Of a stretch of DNA of 37,403 nucleotides, positions 30,772 to 37,403 are shown piece by piece. Every line of letters starts with the position of its first letter. Position 1 is the stretch's first letter. The DNA comes from Ignavibacteria bacterium (GTDB lineage Bacteria > Bacteroidota > Ignavibacteria > UBA10030 > F1-140-MAGs086): the NCBI GenBank assembly GCA_016873775.1, contig VGWC01000019.1, positions 1 to 37,403 on the forward strand. The letters run 5' to 3'. The notes below the pieces were generated by a model. The model was given only the letters and a program-made list of their open reading frames with translations, had not been told where the DNA came from and did no database searches. Position numbers and translations under genes: made by a program.

Positions 30772-33700
30772 TTATGTTCCGTCAAGCGCTTGCCGAACTT
30801 TCTTCAATATTTCCGTATGATGATATGGTTTCAGAATAATTTCTTTCACGCCGTTGTTGAGCAGTTCCATCTTCTTTTGCGGTTCAACATAGCCGCTTGC
30901 GATAATAACTTTCACATTCGTATTCACTTCTTTGAGTTTTTCGAAGACTTCGGGTCCTTCCATTTTCGGAAGTCCCATATCGGAGATGACGAGATGAATT
31001 TCTTGCCACTGCGTACGGTATATTTCTACTGCTTCCAAACCATCTTTTGCCCAAATGGTTTTGTATCCTTTTTCTTCAAGAATGAATTGCAGTGTTTCAG
31101 CAAGCATCAATTCGTCTTCGATAACAAAAATTGTTTCGGTCCCTTGCGGAAGAAATGCGTCCGCAATTTCTTGTTTGAGTAATTCTTCTTCCAGTGAAAG
31201 AAGCGGAAGATACAGCGAAAACATTGTGCCTTTCCCTACTTCGCTTTGCACATCGAGAAAACCGTTGTGATTGCGTGTTATTCCGTACACAACAGAAAGT
31301 CCCAATCCCGTTCCTTTCCCTTTTTCTTTCGTTGTGAAAAACGGTTCGAAAATTCGTGAAAGAGTTTGTGTATCCATTCCTGTTCCCGTGTCGGAAATTG
31401 TTATGCCGACATATCGTTCTTCCCGCGCATCTGGATAGTGTTTTCTGACGGTACTTCCGTAAATAACAAATGTTTTAAAATTCAGAACTCCGCTGTTTTG
31501 CATTGCGTCTTTTGCATTCATACAAATATTCAGCATTGCCTGATGAAGTTGATTTGCATCTGCTTTTACCGACGGGAGCGTACTATCAAATTCCGTGGAG
31601 TACGCTATGGTTTTCGGAAATGTTTGCTTGAGCATTTTTACTAATTCTTCAACGAGCGTATTCAGATTCACCAATTCATACTTCACGTCGGATTTTCGCG
31701 CAAACGTGAGCATCTGTTTTACCAACGTTGCTCCGCGGTCAACGGCTTTATTGATTGCTTCAATATTTTCGGAGAATTTTTCCGGGTCATTTCTTCTTCG
31801 TTCGAGAAGCGATGCGTATCCCAAAATAATTCCAAGTAAATTATTGAAATCGTGCGCAATTCCTCCCGCAAGAATTCCTATGCTTTCCATTTTTTGCACT
31901 TGTCGCAACTGCTCCTCCAGTTTTCTTCGCTCCGTTATTTCCGTGTTGATAACAAGAATCGAAGTGGGATTTCCCAATTCATTTTTCACTAACGCCCAAC
32001 GGTATTCGACAATAAGCTGCGTTCCGTCTTTTCGCAACTGAAAAAATTCTCCTCTCGTTTCTCCGTGTTCAAGAACATTTTTGTACGCATCGTTAGCAAA
32101 TCTTTGTTGTTCCGGAGGAAATAACAGTTCATTCGCATTCTTTCCTATAATTTCGTCGCGTGTCCATCCGTATGTTTTTTCCGCTCCTTTGTACCAAAAC
32201 ACAATTCGATTACTCAAGTCGCGAACATAAATCGCATCTTTAGTTTTATTCAACAACTCCGCTTGTTCGCGAATATGTTCTTCTGCAAATTTTCGTTCCG
32301 TAATATCTTTCAAACTTCCTTCAAAACACACGACGTTTCCTTGCTCGTCGAAAATTGCTTTTGCATTTTCTTCCATCCAGATAATCGTTCCATCATATCG
32401 GCGAAGTTGAATTTCAAAATTGTGAATGGTATGTTCTTGTTCTAACTTTTCTCGCCACGGTTCGCGCAATTGCGGTTCAAGGAAAAGATTGACAACGGGT
32501 GTACCAAGCAATGTTGCTTTATTCGGAAAGTTAAGCATTTCGACAAGAGCGGGATTGACTTCGAGAAATTGTCCTTCGAGCGACGTGCGATAAAATCCTA
32601 CAGGAATGTTGTCGAACAAATCTTTGTATTTTTTTTCGCGTTCCCGAATTGTATTTTCCATTGTCTTGCGTTCGGTGATATTTCGAATAACTGCAATGGT
32701 TTGTAATTCCGGAGTTGTTGCAATTCGTGCTTCGAATGTTTCTGTACTACCCGTAGGCAAAAACAATTCATATTCAACTATCTGTATTTCATTCAAAGCG
32801 CGCGTGTTCTCCATTGCTGCAGAAAATTTTTCGGAAACATCCCCAGGAAGCAGGTCAATCATTTTCTTTCCCAGAAAAACTTCGGGAGGCACGGATAAAT
32901 CATCCATATTTTCCGCTTTGTAATTGGTAATAATACCTTCCGCATTCATCATGAAAAACGAATCGGGTATAGCGTTCAGCAACGTGCGATGAAATTCTTC
33001 GCTTTCCGAAATAATTTTTTCCGCACGTTTGCGTTCAGCAATTTCTTCCTGCAATTGTTTCGTGCGTTCTTCGACTCGCTGTTCAAGCGTGCGGTTAATG
33101 TCTTCAAGATTGTTATGTGCATCGTGCAATTTATCCACCATCGTATTGAATGCGCTTGCCAAATGTCTGACTTCGTCGCGTGTTTTAATAACTGCGCGCT
33201 TCGTTAAATCACCGCTCGTAATATGTTCAGCCGTAGCAACCATCGTGCGAAGCCCGCGGGTGAGCGCTGTGCTGATGAGAAATACGGCTATCATTCCGAC
33301 GATAAAAATGAGGGCGCTGAGCAATGCAATATTTTGTTTGCTGGTATTGACTTTTTCAGCAACGGTTTGCAAAGAAATTCCCGAATACAATTTTCCGATT
33401 TCTTTGTTGTTATGCAGAATCGGCGTTACGTTTTTGTACACAAGCGAAGTATGCGAAAACGTAGAATGCTTCGGAACATTTGCGTATTGGAATTCTTCCG
33501 CTTTTGCCTTGTTATACATTGCAACAATGTTATTTTCGTTGTTCACAACGACGAGATAGAACAAATCTTTATTCTGTTCTGCGCTGGAAAACGCTTCGAG
33601 AATTGTTTCCGTATCGTCAAACAACAATGCAGAACTAATCGTAAATGCCGTCATTTCAGAAATGGCGCGTGATTTTTCAGCAACAGCGTTGAGTTCCTGC

Positions 33701-33834
33701 TCCGCTAACTCATGAGGAAAATACAGATAGATAAATAATGAAATCGTTGCAATGAATAACGAAATAAGAACTGCAAGTTTTGTGCGCAATGTTGAACCCC
33801 TCGCAACAGTGTATTTCTTCGGTTCGTGTTTCAT
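30772..33834 (-). CDS. Hybrid sensor histidine kinase (HAMP, three PAS, HisKA, HATPase, receiver)
   Basis: An inner-membrane signalling kinase of 1020 residues. TM1 is at about 19-39, a periplasmic sensor at 40-167, TM2 at 169-191, HAMP at 192-245 and a coiled coil to 275. PAS domains are at about 280-390, 400-515 and 525-635. The phosphoacceptor H661 is in GGIAHDFNNLLG, the N box has N773 (LNICMNAKDAM), and the G boxes are SDTGTGMDTQTL and TTKEKGKGTGLGLSVVYG (834-851). The receiver at about 900-1015 has D952 (LVISDMGLPKMEG) and K1002. The H-D-F-N-N form belongs to PAS-kinases that pass phosphate to their own receiver. No DNA-binding output is fused. The ATG shares one base with the stop of the yfiR-like gene (TAATG), so the two are coupled. 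Confidence 0.95.
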   Translation of the reverse strand: MKHEPKKYTVARGSTLRTKLAVLISLFIATISLFIYLYFPHELAEQELNAVAEKSRAISEMTAFTISSALLFDDTETILEAFSSAEQNKDLFYLVVVNNENNIVAMYNKAKAEEFQYANVPKHSTFSHTSLVYKNVTPILHNNKEIGKLYSGISLQTVAEKVNTSKQNIALLSALIFIVGMIAVFLISTALTRGLRTMVATAEHITSGDLTKRAVIKTRDEVRHLASAFNTMVDKLHDAHNNLEDINRTLEQRVEERTKQLQEEIAERKRAEKIISESEEFHRTLLNAIPDSFFMMNAEGIITNYKAENMDDLSVPPEVFLGKKMIDLLPGDVSEKFSAAMENTRALNEIQIVEYELFLPTGSTETFEARIATTPELQTIAVIRNITERKTMENTIREREKKYKDLFDNIPVGFYRTSLEGQFLEVNPALVEMLNFPNKATLLGTPVVNLFLEPQLREPWREKLEQEHTIHNFEIQLRRYDGTIIWMEENAKAIFDEQGNVVCFEGSLKDITERKFAEEHIREQAELLNKTKDAIYVRDLSNRIVFWYKGAEKTYGWTRDEIIGKNANELLFPPEQQRFANDAYKNVLEHGETRGEFFQLRKDGTQLIVEYRWALVKNELGNPTSILVINTEITERRKLEEQLRQVQKMESIGILAGGIAHDFNNLLGIILGYASLLERRRNDPEKFSENIEAINKAVDRGATLVKQMLTFARKSDVKYELVNLNTLVEELVKMLKQTFPKTIAYSTEFDSTLPSVKADANQLHQAMLNICMNAKDAMQNSGVLNFKTFVIYGSTVRKHYPDAREERYVGITISDTGTGMDTQTLSRIFEPFFTTKEKGKGTGLGLSVVYGITRNHNGFLDVQSEVGKGTMFSLYLPLLSLEEELLKQEIADAFLPQGTETIFVIEDELMLAETLQFILEEKGYKTIWAKDGLEAVEIYRTQWQEIHLVISDMGLPKMEGPEVFEKLKEVNTNVKVIIASGYVEPQKKMELLNNGVKEIILKPYHHTEILKKVRQALDGT

Positions 33835-34439
33835 TATTCGTCGAGATAAGGGGTGGTGAATATTTTTGCTAATTTTAAGAGTTGGGACGTGTACTCAATT
33901 CCTTCCGCTTTCGACGCGGGAAGATTGATAAGAATTTGCGGCTTATTTCCTTTGAGTCCGACTCCGGTGGAAATTCCTCGTTCAACATATTCAGGAACTC
34001 CCGTAAAGGTCAATGCGTGATGTGTTTGCGAAACTGTAATGATGGATGCAAGTTCTACGGTGCGCAACGGACAAATGTATAATACATCAATACTCTCGCT
34101 TTCAACAGTTTGCAACAAGTTTGATTTCTCTGAAAAATCAATGGGAACGTAGCGAAATAAGATGCCGGAAATTTTTCCTTCGGAAATATTTTCGAGCAAA
34201 GAACAAAATTGTTCTTTCACAACAAGCGAATTGCGAAACGTATTTTGATAGACAACGCCTATCACCATTTCCTTTCCCGCACGCTCATGAAATTTTCTAT
34301 CGAACGAAACTATTTTCGTGAAGAGCGAAACTTGTAACTCGACAGGAACGGCAATATCTTGCGACGAAAGATCGTTTGAACACACAACCAACGCAGCAAT
34401 GAAGAACAACAGTATTCGTTTCAAATAAATGGAATTCAT
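33834..34439 (-). CDS. YfiR-like periplasmic protein (DUF4154)
   Basis: A 201-residue secreted protein. The signal peptide is about 1-26 (LKRILLFFIAALVVCSNDLS with cleavage near SSQ). The mature part follows the DUF4154/YfiR plan: VPVELQVSLFTKIVSFDRKF at the start, then VIGVVYQNTFRNSLVVKEQF, GILFRYVPIDFSEKSNLLQT, SIDVLYICPLRTVELASIIT and the end GNKPQILINLPASKAEGIEY. In Pseudomonas YfiR is a periplasmic inhibitor of the cyclase YfiN; here it is followed directly by a hybrid kinase, so it probably modulates that kinase. It lies between the TonB receptor (13-base gap) and the kinase, suggesting an outer membrane to periplasm to inner membrane relay. Confidence 0.85.
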   Translation of the reverse strand: MNSIYLKRILLFFIAALVVCSNDLSSQDIAVPVELQVSLFTKIVSFDRKFHERAGKEMVIGVVYQNTFRNSLVVKEQFCSLLENISEGKISGILFRYVPIDFSEKSNLLQTVESESIDVLYICPLRTVELASIITVSQTHHALTFTGVPEYVERGISTGVGLKGNKPQILINLPASKAEGIEYTSQLLKLAKIFTTPYLDE

Positions 34440-34452
34440 TTTTCACTCGAAA

Positions 34453-36402
34453 TTATAACTGGAATTCTACAACGAATGTAAAATTTCTTCCGTCTTGAAA
34501 AATGCTTTTCTGCGTATGTTCATAGCCGCCGGGGTTTGCGTAGCGGACATCAAATACATTTCGTACCAGAAGCGAAAGTTTCAAATGTTCCGACCATTGC
34601 TGCGTTGCAATATTGATGTTCGTGAGCAGATACGGTTTTGTTTTCGTATCGAACACGGTTAAACGATTTGTTTCGTAATACAATTCGACTGCGCCAACAA
34701 CGTTGAAAGGAAACAACAATGAAACGCCCGATTTTGCAATATGCTGCGGCGAATTAGTCAAACGTTTGTGTGTATTTTTGTCGTCGTTGTGCTGAAAACT
34801 ATAACTGGAATACGAACGCAATCCATTGTTCAAGCGTGCGTTGATTTCGATTTCCCATCCCAGCGCTTCCGTTTCATCTACATTCTGAAATTGCTTTGTG
34901 GAATCGCTATTCATTTTTGTATCAATCAAATTTTTCACGCGATATTCATAGAGCGAACCAACAATGAATACTTCGTTGCTGAAACGATGTTCGAGCACCA
35001 ATTCTTCCGTGCGGATTTTTTCCGGCTGTAAATTCACACTGCGAATATGCTGCGACGTAGAATCTTCGTACATAATTTCATACGGATTGGGTGCGCGAAA
35101 TGCTTCTCCGTATAAAAATTTTATCGTAGAATTTTTCCATGGATGATACACAATTGCTCCGCGGAGATTGGTCGAACTTCCTACGGTTGAGTACTTGTCG
35201 AGGCGAAATCCAACGGTAACAAATAAATTTTTCGAAAACTGAAATTCATCCTGAATGAAAGCGGAAAGAACAGAATACGGGACGTTGCGCGAAAAATACG
35301 TCGAGCCCACGCGATAGCGAAAATCCGCACGGTCATTTTTTTTCCAATCTGTTCCAGCAACAATACGATTACTGGCAACAACATCCCAGCGAAACTGTAT
35401 TTCTCCTCCCCACCATTTCCCGTCGCTTGTATCGAAATTATTATCCGGCTCGTATGCAAATTGTCCGTTGTAGTGATAGGCACCATAATATCCTCGCACG
35501 GAAAGAGTTTTATCATCGCCTAAATAATATTTGTACTGCGCATCCAAAAAACTTCTTCCATCGAAGGTGAACGATTTCTTATTAAACACTGTGAAATACG
35601 ATGCCGTAGGAATTCCTTTTTTGCGTTTTGAATACATTCCCTGCAACGTAAAATTTTTGTATTCAACGTTCGAAAATATTCCGAAGAATTCATCTCTATC
35701 AAGATTTTTAGCAACACCGTCATTTGTCGAATCCGTATCGTATTCCTGAAAATACAACTCTTGACCTTGAATATCTGCAATTGTTCCACTCAAAGAAATA
35801 TTCAACCCGAAATCATAGTCGGTGCCGATATTGAACGATGCTTTCTTATATCCAAAACTTCCAACATTTCCCTGAAACGAAAATCCATCGAACATATCTC
35901 CACTTTTCGTAATGATATTGACAACGGCAAACATTGCGCTCGTTCCATACAGCGAAGAACCGGGACCGCGGACTATTTCGATATGGTCAATTGCAGATAA
36001 CGGAAGAACAAAATCCGTTCCACTGCTTGCAGAGCCGTACACCGTTTCATTCGTCGAATGTCCGTTGAGAAGAAGAAGAATGCGATTGTTGTAATCCGTT
36101 AGCCGACTGAATCCGCGCACGCCGATGTACGAATAGTTTCTATCATAACTCGAATAAAATCCGCGAACACTTGTCAATACTTCATCAAGCGTTCTGTAAC
36201 CGTAACGCTCAATTTCTTTCGAAGTAATAATAGTTACCGATGCGGGTGCGTCGCTTGTGGTTTGCCAATATTTTGATGCCGTTGTAATTTGAATATTGAG
36301 CAACGAATCGAGAGAAATATCCTCGAGTTGTTGCGCTTGCACGGTTCGTTGTACAACAACAACAACGAACATGCAAGCGAGAATGAAGATGGTTCGAAGC
36401 AT
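34453..36402 (-). CDS. TonB-dependent outer-membrane receptor
   Basis: An outer-membrane beta-barrel with plug domain, 649 residues from the ATG at 36402. That start has a good ribosome-binding site (AAGGAAAA), unlike an in-frame ATG at 36429. The signal peptide is about 1-24 (MLRTIFILACMFVVVVVQRT). The plug at about 45-180 shows ASVTIITSKEIERYGYRTLD, GVRGFSRLTDYNNRILLLLN, and IEIVRGPGSSLYGTSAMFAV. The barrel ends in an aromatic C-terminal strand (NFTVVEFQL-like, closing in Leu). The ligand is unknown; the family carries siderophores, cobalamin, vitamins or glycans. No carboxypeptidase-like N-terminal domain is present, so it is not SusC-type. It is the first gene of a three-gene unit with the yfiR-like and kinase genes. 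Confidence 0.93.
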   Translation of the reverse strand: MLRTIFILACMFVVVVVQRTVQAQQLEDISLDSLLNIQITTASKYWQTTSDAPASVTIITSKEIERYGYRTLDEVLTSVRGFYSSYDRNYSYIGVRGFSRLTDYNNRILLLLNGHSTNETVYGSASSGTDFVLPLSAIDHIEIVRGPGSSLYGTSAMFAVVNIITKSGDMFDGFSFQGNVGSFGYKKASFNIGTDYDFGLNISLSGTIADIQGQELYFQEYDTDSTNDGVAKNLDRDEFFGIFSNVEYKNFTLQGMYSKRKKGIPTASYFTVFNKKSFTFDGRSFLDAQYKYYLGDDKTLSVRGYYGAYHYNGQFAYEPDNNFDTSDGKWWGGEIQFRWDVVASNRIVAGTDWKKNDRADFRYRVGSTYFSRNVPYSVLSAFIQDEFQFSKNLFVTVGFRLDKYSTVGSSTNLRGAIVYHPWKNSTIKFLYGEAFRAPNPYEIMYEDSTSQHIRSVNLQPEKIRTEELVLEHRFSNEVFIVGSLYEYRVKNLIDTKMNSDSTKQFQNVDETEALGWEIEINARLNNGLRSYSSYSFQHNDDKNTHKRLTNSPQHIAKSGVSLLFPFNVVGAVELYYETNRLTVFDTKTKPYLLTNINIATQQWSEHLKLSLLVRNVFDVRYANPGGYEHTQKSIFQDGRNFTFVVEFQL

Positions 36403-36449
36403 AGAAATTTTCCTTTTTAAATCTTGCACTTACTCTGTGAAATTCACTG

Positions 36450-36929
36450 TTATGATTTGTCAATCACCGCTCGAATTTTTGACAGTATTTCGTACTCTTC
36501 ATGCGGTTTATGTACGATTTCCTTTATCCCGGATTTGAAAAATTCTAAACGTACTGGCGGATCAATATATCCGCTCGCGAGAATAACCTTTACTTCCGGA
36601 TTCAACTGTTACAACAAGTGAAACGCTTCACGTCCTCTCAATTTAGGAAGCCACAAATCGGAAACGACGACAGAAATTTTCTGCATATTGTTCCGAAATG
36701 ACCTTTCATAACACCGTACACAACAGAAAGTCCTAATCCCGTTCCTTTGCCGCGTTCTTTCGTTAATTCCAATTCCTGTATCTGTGAATGGGTCATAAAC
36801 ATTCCATCCCATTGTTTTCAAATTCTCGCTTACAAAATCTTCAGTAACTTTTTTCTTGTTCAGTTTATTAAAATCACTTGGACTTACATCTTGGAAAGTA
36901 TTGATAGGAAAATTAAAATAATCACTCAT
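36450..36929 (-). pseudogene. Decayed hybrid histidine kinase (ATPase end and receiver)
   Basis: Remnants lie in three frames. From 36929 one frame includes TDTGIGINERT (G1-box-like). A second frame over about 36700-36765 reads TKERGKGTGLGLSVVYGVMK, the G2 box, nearly identical to the intact kinase at 30772-33834. Then a third frame reads KISVVVSDLWLPKLRGREAF, the receiver's phospho-Asp region, followed by an in-frame TAA and NPEVKVILASGYIDPPVRLE, EFFKSGIKEIVHKP and a stop at 36450-36452. At least one frameshift, an internal deletion between ATPase and receiver, and one nonsense codon make it non-functional. It sits just upstream of the TonB receptor gene. Confidence 0.75.
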
Positions 36930-37008
36930 AAAATTTTACACAACATTACTTAAACCCTTAATTTTTTTCGGCACAATATACTTACACAGCGTACAACCTC
37001 AAATTCTC

Positions 37009-37403
37009 TCACCACCTTCTCGGCACATTCTTCACTGTTCGCACTGTATCACGCGCGATGAGAAGTTCTTCGTTTGTTGGAATAACGAATGCTTTCAACT
37101 TGGAATTTGCAGATGAAATTTCACCTTCTTTTCCTCCAAACATTGTTGCATTTTTTTCTTTGTCAATTTCCAAACCGAACCATTCGAGTCCGATGCAAAT
37201 TCTTTCACGAATCGTTGCACTATTTTCTCCGATGCCGCCAGTAAAAACAATTGCATCGCTTCCGCCAAGTTCTGCAAGATACGCGCCGATATATTTTTTC
37301 ACGCGGAGACAAAACATATCAATTGCAAGCCGCGCGCGTCTATCCTGATGTTCTGTTTCTTCATCAATAAGTTCACGCATATCATTCGTCAACCCGGAAA
37401 CCC
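37009..37403 (-). CDS. ackA: Acetate kinase, C-terminal part (5' part beyond window)
   Basis: Phosphorylates acetate, or makes ATP from acetyl phosphate. The open frame enters from the right edge (VSGLTNDMRE), so only the last 131 residues or so are seen; the family has about 400. Present: RARLAIDMFCLRVKKYIGAY, the adenosine-binding segment AIVFTGGIGENSATIRERIC, GLEWFGLEIDKEKN and the C-terminal FVIPTNEELLIARDT, all typical of AckA. An in-frame TTG at 37392 is an internal codon, not a start. Phosphotransacetylase is not in the window apart from the MaeB-fused domain. Confidence 0.93.
   Translation of the reverse strand, partial: VSGLTNDMRELIDEETEHQDRRARLAIDMFCLRVKKYIGAYLAELGGSDAIVFTGGIGENSATIRERICIGLEWFGLEIDKEKNATMFGGKEGEISSANSKLKAFVIPTNEELLIARDTVRTVKNVPRRW

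Overview
The window reads as a chromosomal piece of an AT-rich, anaerobic or facultatively anaerobic bacterium. Several traits point to the Bacteroidota/Ignavibacteria side of the FCB group: a TAnnTTTG-type -7 promoter element, weak Shine-Dalgarno sites, a TonB receptor with a YfiR protein and a hybrid kinase, and intergenic spacers filled with short quasi-periodic repeats. The taxon is inferred from style and family recall only. No rRNA, tRNA, CRISPR array, transposase or phage gene was seen.

Region 1 (1-15.9 kb, all minus strand) is an anaerobic aromatic-degradation operon for the benzoyl-CoA pathway. In transcription order it runs: acyl-CoA synthetase, isocitrate/isopropylmalate-type dehydrogenase, aconitase-like large subunit, MarR regulator, thiolase, fused 3-hydroxyacyl-CoA dehydrogenase/enoyl-CoA hydratase, aconitase-like small subunit, homocitrate/isopropylmalate-synthase-like enzyme, BamA ring hydrolase, SDR dehydrogenase, DUF2889 protein, dienoyl-CoA hydratase (Dch), BcrC, and BcrB running off the left edge. 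Together they cover benzoyl-CoA to glutaryl-CoA + acetyl-CoA. The usual zinc-type 6-hydroxycyclohexenoyl-CoA dehydrogenase is absent and an SDR sits in its place. The surprise is a complete four-gene 2-oxoacid chain-elongation (or citrate-type) module woven into the operon. It may pair with a four-subunit 2-oxoacid:ferredoxin oxidoreductase further right.

Region 2 (15.9-19.8 kb) holds a minus-strand terminator, a well-formed promoter and an adenosylcobalamin-dependent ribonucleotide reductase. A frameshifted small lipoprotein gene and a VOC-fold protein with its own terminator follow.

Region 3 (20.0-30.7 kb, plus strand) is central carbon and redox metabolism: alanine dehydrogenase translationally coupled to an acetate/4-hydroxybutyrate-type CoA-transferase, a malic enzyme-phosphotransacetylase fusion, and a membrane-anchored OB-fold-like protein. 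Next come a ferredoxin plus alpha, beta and gamma subunits of a 2-oxoacid:ferredoxin oxidoreductase and two small Cys-containing unknowns, one an exact tandem duplication of a four-Cys motif. A transsulfuration-family PLP enzyme ends the region.

Region 4 (30.7-37.4 kb, minus strand) is a sensory unit of TonB-dependent receptor, periplasmic YfiR-like protein and hybrid histidine kinase. A decayed second hybrid kinase lies just upstream of the receptor, and acetate kinase runs off the right edge.

In the inferred scheme, reduced ferredoxin from the 2-oxoacid oxidoreductase powers ATP-dependent benzoyl-CoA reduction. The operon's tricarboxylic-acid-like enzymes either make the 2-oxoacid that feeds that oxidoreductase or handle glutaryl-CoA carbon. 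No glutaryl-CoA dehydrogenase or benzoate-CoA ligase is visible in the window.
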